Positions 15,234 through 22,657 of a stretch of 39,498 nt of DNA are shown in pieces. A program made the position numbers and the translations under genes. Where the stretch lies: NCBI GenBank assembly GCA_030038235.1, contig JASHPE010000481.1:1-39498 (forward strand), in the 5' to 3' direction. Below the pieces are notes generated by a model, which did not search any database, was not told where the DNA came from, and saw only the letters and a list, made by a program, of their open reading frames with translations. The stretch is from Terriglobia bacterium (GTDB taxonomy: Bacteria; Acidobacteriota; Terriglobia; UBA7540). Within the stretch, counting starts at the first letter, position 1. Each line of letters begins with the position of its first letter.

Positions 15234-16253
15234 TCACCCGCCACTCGTTACTTGTTGTGACTTGTCACTACCCTTGAGGTCCCGCAGCAATCTCTCAAAC
15301 GCCTTCTTGAACGCGTCGTGATCCTTCCAATTGCGGAAGTCGCCGATGTGGCGCGTGCGGCGCAGGCTCGCGGCCCAGGCCTGATCGGTCTCCATCACGG
15401 CATCGTCCAGGCGAATGGGAAACAGGACCGTCTTGCCCGACTTGCGCTCCTTTTCAATCGCCGCCTCCACTTCTTCCTCCACCCACAGGCTTGCGATGGA
15501 GTGCTCCGTCAGGATCACCATTAGCTTGTCGTAAAGGCGAACTGACTCGTCGATGCGGGTACGGAACTTGTCGCCGATCTTCAAGTCTTCGGGTGCAAAC
15601 CAGCAGCGGACGTTGGACTGTTGCAAGTCGGCGTGCAAGCGGCGGGCGAAATCGTCGTCTTTGCTCGAATAGCTGATGAAGCAGGAATAGAACTCGATGG
15701 GATGAGCGGCCAGTGACCACATGTAGACAATGAAGTCGTCCGGCACCCCTGCCCCTCGAAGGAAGGCTTCGGGGATGTCGCCCTTGGAAAGATAGATCGT
15801 ATCGATGCCGATGATCGATGGCCCCGCGTCCCTGATCGTCTCAAGGTGCTTTGCTTGGCTGAGGTCGATGTTTCCGAATTTGGCATATCCGACTCCAGCC
15901 CGTTGAAAGCTGGCGCCGCCGACTCGCGCGTTGCTGAAGTCAACTCGGCTAAGCCACGCCCCGCTGAGGTTCGCTCGGGCGAGATTCGCGAACGTGAAGT
16001 TTGCCAAGGTGAGGTGCGCTTCGCTGAGATCCGCGTCAGTGAGATTCGTTCCACTCAACTCTGCCACACTCATGTGGCATTGCCTAAGTATGGCGGCCGT
16101 GAGGTCTACCCGGTTGAAGTGCGCACCGCCGAGGTAGACCTGGGTAAGGTTCGCCCCACTGAGGTCGGGTACGGTCGTAGGGTTTCCTTCCCTCCACCGG
16201 TTCCATGCGTCGACGCCCTGCTTGAGGATTTCGAGGTGTTCGGGCTTGGCCAT
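15234..16253 (-). CDS. Pentapeptide-repeat / TIR-domain protein
   Basis: This 339-residue protein starts at ATG 16253. Residues about 29-135 are pentapeptide repeats (ANLTQ, TDADL, ANLAR, ANLSG), forming a right-handed beta helix. Residues 187-325 are a TIR domain: FYSCFISYSSKDDDFARRL, CWFAPEDLKIGD, and SLWVEEEVEAA with the putative catalytic Glu near E261. Bacterial TIR domains commonly cleave NAD+ or make cyclic ADP-ribose signals in antiphage or stress responses. The pentapeptide part may be the sensor. The last residues (KSQQVTSGG) are encoded by the neighbouring word array, so the natural C-terminus may have been replaced. Four decayed copies of its 3' end lie to the left. Confidence 0.87.
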   Translation of the reverse strand: MAKPEHLEILKQGVDAWNRWREGNPTTVPDLSGANLTQVYLGGAHFNRVDLTAAILRQCHMSVAELSGTNLTDADLSEAHLTLANFTFANLARANLSGAWLSRVDFSNARVGGASFQRAGVGYAKFGNIDLSQAKHLETIRDAGPSIIGIDTIYLSKGDIPEAFLRGAGVPDDFIVYMWSLAAHPIEFYSCFISYSSKDDDFARRLHADLQQSNVRCWFAPEDLKIGDKFRTRIDESVRLYDKLMVILTEHSIASLWVEEEVEAAIEKERKSGKTVLFPIRLDDAVMETDQAWAASLRRTRHIGDFRNWKDHDAFKKAFERLLRDLKGSDKSQQVTSGG

Positions 16254-16398
16254 ACTCGGGCTCTCCTGAATCGCAACGGAACGGTCCTGAGGTCACCGCA
16301 GAGTGGCGCACACATCGCCTATCATGTGTGCGCCGACAACTTGCCCGGGGAACCGGGGTGACGACATAAGATGCATGTCGCCGCCACCCGCGCAAGTC

Positions 16399-17661
16399 TC
16401 AAGAATTTCCAATGGCCGCGTAGATTCGCATGATCTTCATGACGTTAGCGCACGCTAGTAGGGGATGCAGAATCCGGTGTGTCTTTTGGACGAATCGCAC
16501 GTAGGGCAGTGGAGGCCTACGGTCCCGTTGGATAAGTCCGCTGGATAGTTGGTGTCGTGCGGAAGCATGCCCGATGTCATTACGAAGCTGCCTATCGAAC
16601 ACGCTGTCCCAGCACCCATGCCACGTCGGAAAAAATATAAGCCATTCGCGTTTGCTGGCACTTGCGGATTTTGTAAAGGCATTTAGACTCTTAGGAGGCT
16701 GCTTCGCCACCTCCGGCCTCATGCCCGGTGCCGGCACAAACCTGTTGGGATCGCCGTGGGAGTCTGCGTTAACCGTACCCAAAACCCAACGTAGAACCTT
16801 GTGGGACGTCTCAAAAGTCTGGATGTACAAGTCCCTTAGCACCTCGTACTCGTCCCTGAACAGGCGCAGCTGATCCACTTGAGGCTGATGGGCATCCGGA
16901 AGTAAGTCGCATAGAAGACCGGGAAACATTGCACCGATCAAATCTACGTATCGGCCGGTTTGCTCAAACAGGTCCTTGTGCGTATTCGTGAAGTCTGAGG
17001 TGCCGATCTCACTCTGTGCGAAGGAGACCACTTGTTTGAAGTTCCGTCGGTCTGGGGACCACAAAGCATTCCACGCGAGCTTCATTTCCATAAAGTACTT
17101 CTGCGGGTGTAACGCCCACATCGGGGCGAAGAACACTGTGTAGAGCTGATGGATGGCATCATCACGCTGCCAGTCCCCTCTGGGGCCGCGCTTCCCTTTG
17201 GGCAGGAATGACTTTATGGCCTTATCGAAATGCTGTGCGTCACGGTTCAGGTAGTATGTTGCAAGGCGAGAGAGCGCTTTCCAGTCCCTGTCGATCAGGT
17301 GCTGCATTTGGTAGAAGGCCCGCTGGTACCCCTGGATGCCTTCGGCACCAAGCCACTGGAAGAACGTTATAAATGCTGATCCCCCAGGTTCTCCCATGCT
17401 CTTCGCGCCTGCAAACGCGGGGATCTCCGGGTTGATTGACAGTACTTCCGTGCATCCCTGCTCCGAAGGCAATTCTCGCCCGTCGGCGAGTTCAAGCCGA
17501 GTAGCTCCGCCGCCATCCCAGATCAATGCACCCCTCGTCGCGGCTTGGCAGTTCGGGCACACATAGAAGAAGCCCTGTCGTCTTTCATGTCCGACGCCGA
17601 GCCTCAGGATAATGCCGACTTTGCACCCAGGGCACTCAACCGGATATCTTGTGATTCCCAT
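16399..17661 (-). CDS. Zinc-ribbon protein with C-terminal HEPN-like RNxxxH motif
   Basis: I do not recognise a named family for this 420-residue protein. The N-terminus holds a zinc ribbon (C10-x2-C13, C35-x2-C38: CPGC and CPNC). The middle is mostly helical (about 100-290). Near the C-terminus R360-N361-D-I-G-H365 followed by an A-rich helix fits the RNxxxH active site of HEPN ribonucleases, with further helices to residue 420. HEPN proteins with zinc ribbons are common in defence and toxin loci, and this gene is 146 bp from the TIR gene on the same strand. A nuclease role is inference. Codon use is more A/T-rich than in the neighbouring housekeeping genes, suggesting acquisition. Confidence 0.65.
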   Translation of the reverse strand: MGITRYPVECPGCKVGIILRLGVGHERRQGFFYVCPNCQAATRGALIWDGGGATRLELADGRELPSEQGCTEVLSINPEIPAFAGAKSMGEPGGSAFITFFQWLGAEGIQGYQRAFYQMQHLIDRDWKALSRLATYYLNRDAQHFDKAIKSFLPKGKRGPRGDWQRDDAIHQLYTVFFAPMWALHPQKYFMEMKLAWNALWSPDRRNFKQVVSFAQSEIGTSDFTNTHKDLFEQTGRYVDLIGAMFPGLLCDLLPDAHQPQVDQLRLFRDEYEVLRDLYIQTFETSHKVLRWVLGTVNADSHGDPNRFVPAPGMRPEVAKQPPKSLNAFTKSASASKREWLIFFPTWHGCWDSVFDRQLRNDIGHASARHQLSSGLIQRDRRPPLPYVRFVQKTHRILHPLLACANVMKIMRIYAAIGNS

Positions 17662-17829
17662 TTGAGGCTAGTTTACCACTCGGGTCTGCCGTGGTCTTGC
17701 AGCCCCGAAACTCTGAGGCTTTCTTGTCGGATGTGTGCGCACCGGGCTGCTGGCGGGCGGTCAATGCTCAGAATCAGACGGATGGCTGCGGGGCCGGGCT
17801 TGCCGTGCACAGGGTTCTTCCGAACGAGC

Positions 17830-18465
17830 CTATGGCAACTGGACGCCAAGTGACGAGGGTATGCCGGACTGCTGGAGCAGCTGGGCGGCGGCGAGTACGT
17901 TCGCCCGTACATCGGCCGGCCGATTGTGGATCGGGGTAAGCACCTGCCAGATGGCATTCGTGTGATCGCCCAGTACTCGTCTGTAGAGGACAACCCTGAA
18001 AATATCCAAGTCCAGTTCAGCCCTGGCTAACAGCTGACCGGTGTTAAAAATCTTGTCAAGCCCAAAAGTGGTCATCCGAACCGAGATGGGATTACCATGC
18101 GTAAGCGCGTGCAAACAATGCAGAAACGGCTCGTTGATGCCGGGCAGCTTGTCCATCAGGTGTGAGACCTTGCCTGCGCCGAGGGCCTCATTAATCATGG
18201 CATCCATTGTTTTGAGGTCTGGGCTACCGGCCTCTCTAAACGTGAGATCCTCTGCCTTCCTTAGCCTTTTCTCACTCGCCCAAGCTAGAAACCATATGCC
18301 GCGCCGGGTGTATTCGATAAAGCTCCTCAGTGTGACCAAGAAGTGGAAATCGTTGACGCCGCGCTGGCGCTGCAAGCCCTTGAAAATGGCTTCACTTGCA
18401 TTCAGATAGCGCATAGCAACCACGAGGCGATACTGGTCCACTTTCAATTGCACGACCTTGCTCAT
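17830..18465 (-). CDS. Helical protein of unknown function in the defence island
   Basis: This protein has about 211 residues from the ATG at 18465 (an upstream GTG at 18495 has no SD). It is predicted to be almost all alpha-helical. A notable segment is FLHCLHALTHGNPISVRM (about 125-142). Short H(T/A)HG(N/S) motifs of this kind occur in several uncharacterised helical families near restriction or abortive-infection genes, but I cannot assign one. No membrane segment or signal peptide is visible. It lies 168 bp upstream of the zinc-ribbon/HEPN-like gene on the same strand, and the two may be co-transcribed. Confidence 0.6.
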   Translation of the reverse strand: MSKVVQLKVDQYRLVVAMRYLNASEAIFKGLQRQRGVNDFHFLVTLRSFIEYTRRGIWFLAWASEKRLRKAEDLTFREAGSPDLKTMDAMINEALGAGKVSHLMDKLPGINEPFLHCLHALTHGNPISVRMTTFGLDKIFNTGQLLARAELDLDIFRVVLYRRVLGDHTNAIWQVLTPIHNRPADVRANVLAAAQLLQQSGIPSSLGVQLP

Positions 18466-18734
18466 CCCATCGTCCGTCGCGGGTGGCGAGGACACTGTTG
18501 TTTATGTTGTCGCCACGGTAGCCCGCTGGTCGTGTACACAGAGTATGCACCCGACCGCAAGGTGGTCCTCCCAAAGCCTCCGTGACCAGGACACAAACCC
18601 TGCCAGAACTCTTCATAGCGCATCACGCCCTCATGCCCGGAACGCCAGTACGCGTCGATACCGTCCCATCCGTTTCCTTTGAAGACGTGGCCGCACTCAG
18701 GGCACTGGCGCGGGGAGTCCCTTCGGAAAGCCAC
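18462..18734 (-). CDS. Small zinc-finger protein, C-terminus altered
   Basis: This 90-residue ORF has a GTG start at 18734. Residues 11-50 hold CPECGHVFKGNGWDGIDAYW, RSGHEGVMRYEEF, a short zinc-finger unit (two Cys and downstream His) that resembles small standalone bacterial proteins. In those, the chain ends soon after the YEE motif. Here the frame runs on for about 40 basic residues and overlaps the next gene by four bases, so the C-terminus may be the product of a frame change. The function is unknown. Confidence 0.45.
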   Translation of the reverse strand: MAFRRDSPRQCPECGHVFKGNGWDGIDAYWRSGHEGVMRYEEFWQGLCPGHGGFGRTTLRSGAYSVYTTSGLPWRQHKQQCPRHPRRTMG

Positions 18735-18977
18735 GCTCGCAACACCGGCACGGAGTTTCGGCGCTCACTCGCGTACCCACATTGAATCGAGGTGCACTTA
18801 CGACCCGGCGGCAAACATATCGCCGCGCGGAGGCGATGTCAAGACAATGGTGATTGGCCTTGCCGATTTTTCGATTGTCGATTGACGATTGCCGATTGGA
18901 TCGCGGCACAGACTGCTCTGGGCTGATTCGAGCTGGTTGGGCTTCCACGTCAGGCGGTAATGAGGTAACTCAAATCC

Positions 18978-19231
18978 ATGCAGACGGTCAATGTGGAAAT
19001 CCCAGCGGAGCTGGCCTCGGCTGCAGGATTTGATCCGCGTAATCTCTCAGCGGAAGCAACCCGGCTTCTGGCGTTGGAGCTCTATCGCGAGGACAAGGTG
19101 TCATTAGGGCGGGCTGCCGAACTCAGTCAGATGCCGGTGGAGCAGTTTTGGCCCAGCGCGACGTTCCGCTTCATTACGGCGCCAACGAACTGGATGAAGA
19201 TCGCCGGACTTTGGAACGGCTTGGCTTGTGA
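18978..19231 (+). pseudogene. UPF0175 antitoxin, frameshifted
   Basis: The first frame reads MQTVNVEIPAELASAAGF, then LALELYREDKVSLGRAAELS and QMPVEQF, the family's helix-turn-helix. At about 19150 the coding signal changes frame: LAQRDVPLHYGANELDEDRR, then TLERLGL and TGA at 19229-19231 complete a normal UPF0175 C-terminus. One indel therefore separates the two halves. GAGG lies upstream of the ATG at 18978. Without the shift the product would be about 84 residues. Confidence 0.75.
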
Positions 19232-19379
19232 ACGTTGTTTCCAACTCCTCGCCGCTGATTGTCCTCGCCCGAATTGGTCAGCTCAGGCTTCGCGCTGCCT
19301 TCTAAATTAGAAGCGCATTGTAATCCCCGTGGAGGTCCATCATGAGGTGACGGTGGCGGGCCGAGCCCTCGCCGGGTGA
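19228..19379 (+). pseudogene. DUF3368 PIN-like toxin remnant
   Basis: GTG at 19228 overlaps the antitoxin stop. It encodes VNVVSNSSPLIVLARIGQLRL, the N-terminal PIN motif of DUF3368 toxins, which typically follow UPF0175 genes. The frame then stops. In another frame IVIPVEVHHEVTVAGRALAG continues the family pattern to a stop at 19377-19379. The rest of the about 150-residue domain is absent. Confidence 0.72.
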
Positions 19380-19465
19380 TTATCCGTCTCGGCCCCAATC
19401 ACGTGCCACAGATTCGAGCCTCATTCTTGTGAAATGTAGGCTACAACATAGGGCTTAAAATTGGC

Positions 19466-19494
19466 TTGACAAAGCTGCGGCTGTGCGCTAGGGT
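19466..19494 (+). promoter_or_regulatory. Candidate sigma-70 promoter with no obvious downstream gene
   Basis: TTGACA (19466-19471), 17-bp spacer, TAGGGT (19489-19494). Downstream lies only the gene-free interval up to 20096. Confidence 0.45.
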
Positions 19495-19569
19495 ATTATT
19501 CTCCTTGGAGAAATCGAGCGCGTCATGCTCGTGCGCCGCACTTCGCCGCTGCTTCCCGATCTACGATTC

Positions 19570-19609
19570 GCAGGCAGGATGCCTGCACCACAAGTGCCGG
19601 CTAATCGGC
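19570..19609. repeat. Two tandem hairpins; first resembles the core of the ispF palindrome
   Basis: GCAGGCAGGATGCCTGC (19570-19586) is, reversed, GCAGGCATCCTGCCTGC. This closely matches GCGGGCATCCTGCCCGC at 36116-36132. It is followed by a second hairpin, GTGCCG-GCTAAT-CGGCAC. Confidence 0.5.
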
Positions 19610-20096
19610 ACCGCAGCATTCTATGTAAAACTTGCACAAAGCCACCAAACCCATTCGGTCTAACTCTTTGTTTTTCAATGCGATATCCCCGAAACAACCC
19701 TCTCCAAACCCATTGTGTTTATCTTGCTTGTTTTCAGCGGCTTAGCTTCGAAAAAGGGCTTGTTTTTCAGTTAGAATCAATGGCACCAATGCATCGGCGC
19801 GTCGGCCCGCTCTGCAATTGTGATTGGCGGTGGAGGGTTGGGGCTGAAGGCAGAGGACAGTGCGATCGAAAGTCAGGCGTGGCGGCGGCCGGGAAGAAAA
19901 ACATGCCCACCAACCAAGCCGGAATGTGCCCTGAAATCAGCAACTTGCCTGGCAGCTTTAGATCGCCCCAGGGAAACAAAAGAGCTAAACCAGTCCGATA
20001 TCACCCGCGCGGGCATAAATGCCGTCGCACCGGCGGCAACTCTCGGCTAAGATGCAAAGGTCACCAGTCTGTAATCGAACTGACGGGGAGATAGCA

Positions 20097-20762
20097 ATGC
20101 CTACCGACGTGAAGTCCGAAAACGCGAAGCCTGAGAAAGACCAGCAGACTCGGTTCGATCGGCGCGACCTGCTGAGAGTATTGTCCGCGGTGCCGGCGGC
20201 GCTTATCCCCTCTGGAGCGGCCAAGGCCGCCGAGAAATCGATGCCCGGCATGGCCATGCCGACTGCAGCCGAGCCTACGGCGGCTCCCGGGCCTTATCAG
20301 CCCAAGACCTTCGACGCGCACCAGTACAAGACCATCGAAGTGCTGAGCGACATCATTGTTCCGGCCGACGAGCGTAGCGGCAGCGCCACCCAGGCGGGTG
20401 TGCCCGAATTCGTCGACGAATTCCTGGGATTCTCGGGCGGAAACCAGCTCGACGCCATTCGCGGCGGGATCACCTGGCTCGACCTCGAATCCAATCGGGC
20501 GTTCGGCCACGATTTCATCGACGCTTCGGAAGGTGAGAAGAAGCAGCTGCTCGATCGCATCGCTTATCCCAAGACCGCCGCCCCCGAGGACGCCGCCGGC
20601 GTGGTGTTCTTCAATGCCATGCGCAACGCTGTGCTGGGTGCTTTCTACAGCAGCAAAATGGGCGTCGAGGACCTGCCGTATCTCGGCAACAAGGTGTTGG
20701 CCGAATGGGACGGATGTCCTGCGAACGTGCTGGCGAAACTTCGCGAAAACGGTGCCCTGTAG
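20097..20762 (+). CDS. Gluconate 2-dehydrogenase subunit 3-like, Tat-exported small subunit
   Basis: This 221-residue protein starts at ATG 20097. Residues 20-47 are a twin-arginine signal (FDRRDLLRVLS, then AVPAALIPSGAAKA; R22-R23). A Met/Pro/Ala-rich linker precedes the conserved domain from about 80 (YKTIEVLSDIIVPADERSGS, then AGVPEFVDEF). This family is the gamma subunit of gluconate and FAD glucose dehydrogenases, which escorts the signal-less GMC flavoprotein through the Tat channel. Usually it is adjacent to its GMC partner. Here the nearest GMC genes are about 7.8 kb left and 6 kb right, so it may serve one or both. No cytochrome subunit is in view. Confidence 0.88.
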   Translation: MPTDVKSENAKPEKDQQTRFDRRDLLRVLSAVPAALIPSGAAKAAEKSMPGMAMPTAAEPTAAPGPYQPKTFDAHQYKTIEVLSDIIVPADERSGSATQAGVPEFVDEFLGFSGGNQLDAIRGGITWLDLESNRAFGHDFIDASEGEKKQLLDRIAYPKTAAPEDAAGVVFFNAMRNAVLGAFYSSKMGVEDLPYLGNKVLAEWDGCPANVLAKLRENGAL

Positions 20763-20904
20763 GCAGGTGCCACGTGGAAGTTGACAGTCAACAGTTAACA
20801 GTCGACAGTAAAGGGCTTGCTTTACATAGCTCAAGCACGACAGATCGCTTCAACTGTTCACTGTCGACTTTCAGCTCCCACTTCCCACGCGACCGGAGGG
20901 GAAA

Positions 20905-21489
20905 ATGACCAATCCTGTACTCGCGCCAGCGGCAGATAAGCCGGGAGTACGCGAGAAGTCGCAGCTCATGTCAGCGGCGGAGATCGAGCGCTCGCTCACC
21001 CGTCTCGCCTACGAGATCATCGAACGCAACGGCGGCGCCGGCGCGCTGATCTTCGTGGGGATTCGCCGTCGAGGCGCTCCTTTGGCGGAGCGCCTGGCGC
21101 ACAAAGTGAATACCTTCGAGCGGCTGCAGGTTCCCGTGGCTGCGCTCGACATCACCTTCTATCGCGACGACCTCTCCACCATCGACGATCAGCCGGTGGT
21201 GCGCCAACACCTTCTTCCCTTCTCGGTGGAAGGCAAGACCGTGATCCTGGTGGACGATGTCCTTTATACCGGGCGTACGACGCGCGCGGCGCTCGACGCC
21301 CTTGTCGACGAGGGCCGGCCTGGGCGGGTGGAGCTTTGCGTCCTGATCGACCGCGGCCATCGCGAGCTGCCCATCCAGGCCGATTACGTCGGACGGCACG
21401 TCCAGACCTCCAACATCGAGGTGATCGAAGTCCGACTGAAGGAGATCGATCAGGAAGAACGGGTGATGCTCTGCGAACGCACGAGCTAA
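20905..21489 (+). CDS. pyrR: Bifunctional pyrimidine regulator / uracil phosphoribosyltransferase
   Basis: This 194-residue cytoplasmic protein starts at ATG 20905 after GGAGGGG. It has a type I phosphoribosyltransferase fold. The PRPP loop is TVILVDDVLYTGRTTRAAL (112-130), and RLAYEIIERN and GIRRRGAPLAERL mark the N-terminal half. PyrR binds pyr mRNA leaders in the presence of UMP and attenuates transcription; it may also have UPRTase activity. In many bacteria pyrB and pyrC follow. Here a family A repeat and an unrelated SDR gene follow, so this pyrR is detached from the pathway genes. A short copy of its 3' end occurs at 24707-24740. Confidence 0.93.
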   Translation: MTNPVLAPAADKPGVREKSQLMSAAEIERSLTRLAYEIIERNGGAGALIFVGIRRRGAPLAERLAHKVNTFERLQVPVAALDITFYRDDLSTIDDQPVVRQHLLPFSVEGKTVILVDDVLYTGRTTRAALDALVDEGRPGRVELCVLIDRGHRELPIQADYVGRHVQTSNIEVIEVRLKEIDQEERVMLCERTS

Positions 21490-21491
21490 GA

Positions 21492-21616
21492 GGGCGTTGA
21501 AAAACCTCCCATATCTGTCATTCCGAGCGAAGCGAGGAATCTCGTGTTGTCCCTTCTTGCAGAGCGAGATTCCTTGCTTCGCTCGGAATGACCGGAGTCG
21601 GGAGTGTTCCTCAACG
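21492..21616. repeat. Dispersed repeat family A, most complete copy
   Basis: The outer arms GGGCGTTGAAAAAC and GTGTTCCTCAAC are inverted and imperfect. The inner arms are about 28 bp each (GTCATTCCGAGCGAAGCGAG, 21517-21536 onwards, and its inverted partner ending at 21593) around a 20-bp loop. It lies immediately after the pyrR stop and may act as its terminator. Confidence 0.82.
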
Positions 21617-21660
21617 TGCAGACCATCAAGTGTACCTGAATGCGTTCGACTGGGGGTGTC

Positions 21661-22491
21661 ATGAAACTGGAAGGCCGCGCGGCTCTGATTACCGGCGCGG
21701 GCTCGGGCATTGGACGCGCCATTGCTTTGCGATTTGCCGCGGAGGGCGCCTCCGTCGCTGTAAACGACATCGTGTCTGAGACGGCCGCGAAGACGGTAGA
21801 AGCCATGGGCGCGACTCGGGAACGCGCTTTCGCGGTTCAAGCCGACGTCTCATCGAGCGCCGAGGTCAAGGCGATGTTCGCGCAGGTCAGCGAGCGCTTC
21901 GGCGGCCTCGAAATTCTGGTAAATAACGCGGGCGTGGCTGAGTTTGGACCGGACCAGACCGCAGAGGTGAACCGCAAGGCGGAAGCCCGCATCGGCGAGA
22001 TGATGGCCGGCGGTCCGTTGCGGACGCACTGGGACATGACGCAGGAGTTGAGCGACGCAGACTGGCACCGGATGATCGGCGTGCACCTGAACGGCACATT
22101 CTTCTGCACGCGCGAGGCGCTGAAGCTGATGAGCGCCCGGAATCGCGGCGTGATCATCAACATATCGAGCGTGGCGGCGCTGCGCGGCATTGAAATCGCG
22201 GCCCACTACGGCGCGGCGAAGGGCGGCATCCTGGCCTTTACGCGCTCGCTTGCGCACGAAGTCGCCTCACGCAACATCCGCGTGAACGCCATCTGTCCGG
22301 GTTGGGTGGAAACGGCCATGACGGGAGGGTTCTCGTTCATGCTCCGCGCCTTCACCACGTCGCAGATTCCCATGCGCCGTTGGGCTGAACCCGACGAAAT
22401 CGCAGGCACGGCGCTGTTCCTTGCGTCCGACGACAGCTCTTACTTCACCGGCCAGTGGCTCTCACCGAACGGCGGTCTGTTTACGGGGTAG
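21661..22491 (+). CDS. Short-chain dehydrogenase/reductase with internal insertion
   Basis: This 276-residue classical SDR has NAD(P)-binding TGAGSGIG (11-18), NNAG (88-91), and the tetrad N144, S169/S170, Y183 and K187 (HYGAAKGG). The C-terminus ends WLSPNGGLFTG, the usual dimer/tetramer tail. Between about 95 and 130 it carries roughly 30 extra residues (FGPDQTAEVNRKAEARIGEM and onwards) that FabG-like enzymes lack. An acidic residue (D36) after the second strand points to NAD rather than NADP. The substrate is not predictable. Confidence 0.88.
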   Translation: MKLEGRAALITGAGSGIGRAIALRFAAEGASVAVNDIVSETAAKTVEAMGATRERAFAVQADVSSSAEVKAMFAQVSERFGGLEILVNNAGVAEFGPDQTAEVNRKAEARIGEMMAGGPLRTHWDMTQELSDADWHRMIGVHLNGTFFCTREALKLMSARNRGVIINISSVAALRGIEIAAHYGAAKGGILAFTRSLAHEVASRNIRVNAICPGWVETAMTGGFSFMLRAFTTSQIPMRRWAEPDEIAGTALFLASDDSSYFTGQWLSPNGGLFTG

Positions 22492-22657
22492 GGCAGATGC
22501 GAGGTGCCAGAGTGCCAACTGTTGAGCGCCAGGTGTTAGAACACGTCGATCTCGATGAGCTTCTTCAACCCAGGACAGTCCCCTGTTGGTTGTTGGCTTC
22601 AAGATGGTAGAAGCGCGCGAACACAGCTGAGAATGAATACCGGGTGAGGCTTCGCTT

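Larger units (their letters stand above)
19380..20096. other. 717-bp interval without a convincing gene
   Basis: This is more A/T-rich than its surroundings. It contains a promoter-like TTGACA-N17-TAGGGT at 19466-19494 (plus strand), two short hairpins at 19570-19609, and T-runs near 19667-19770. The open frames have no familiar domain and poor codon pattern. An undetected ncRNA or decayed mobile DNA is possible. Confidence 0.5.

Noticed and set aside
12337-15272. CRISPR array
   Set aside because: The CACTTGTCACT words are short, degenerate and lack unique spacers of constant length. No cas genes are present.
12337-15272. Integron cassette array with attC sites
   Set aside because: The units are 100-250 bp like large attC sites, but I found no paired RYYYAAC/GTTRRRY boxes and no integrase gene in the window.
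19525-20094. 189-codon plus-strand open frame
   Set aside because: Its product is rich in Pro, Arg and Cys with no domain, crosses two hairpins, and overlaps the start of the small-subunit gene in another frame.
20019-20096. Upstream extension of the dehydrogenase small subunit
   Set aside because: The twin-arginine signal begins properly only from the ATG at 20097, which has its own SD. The extension would place it too far from the N-terminus.
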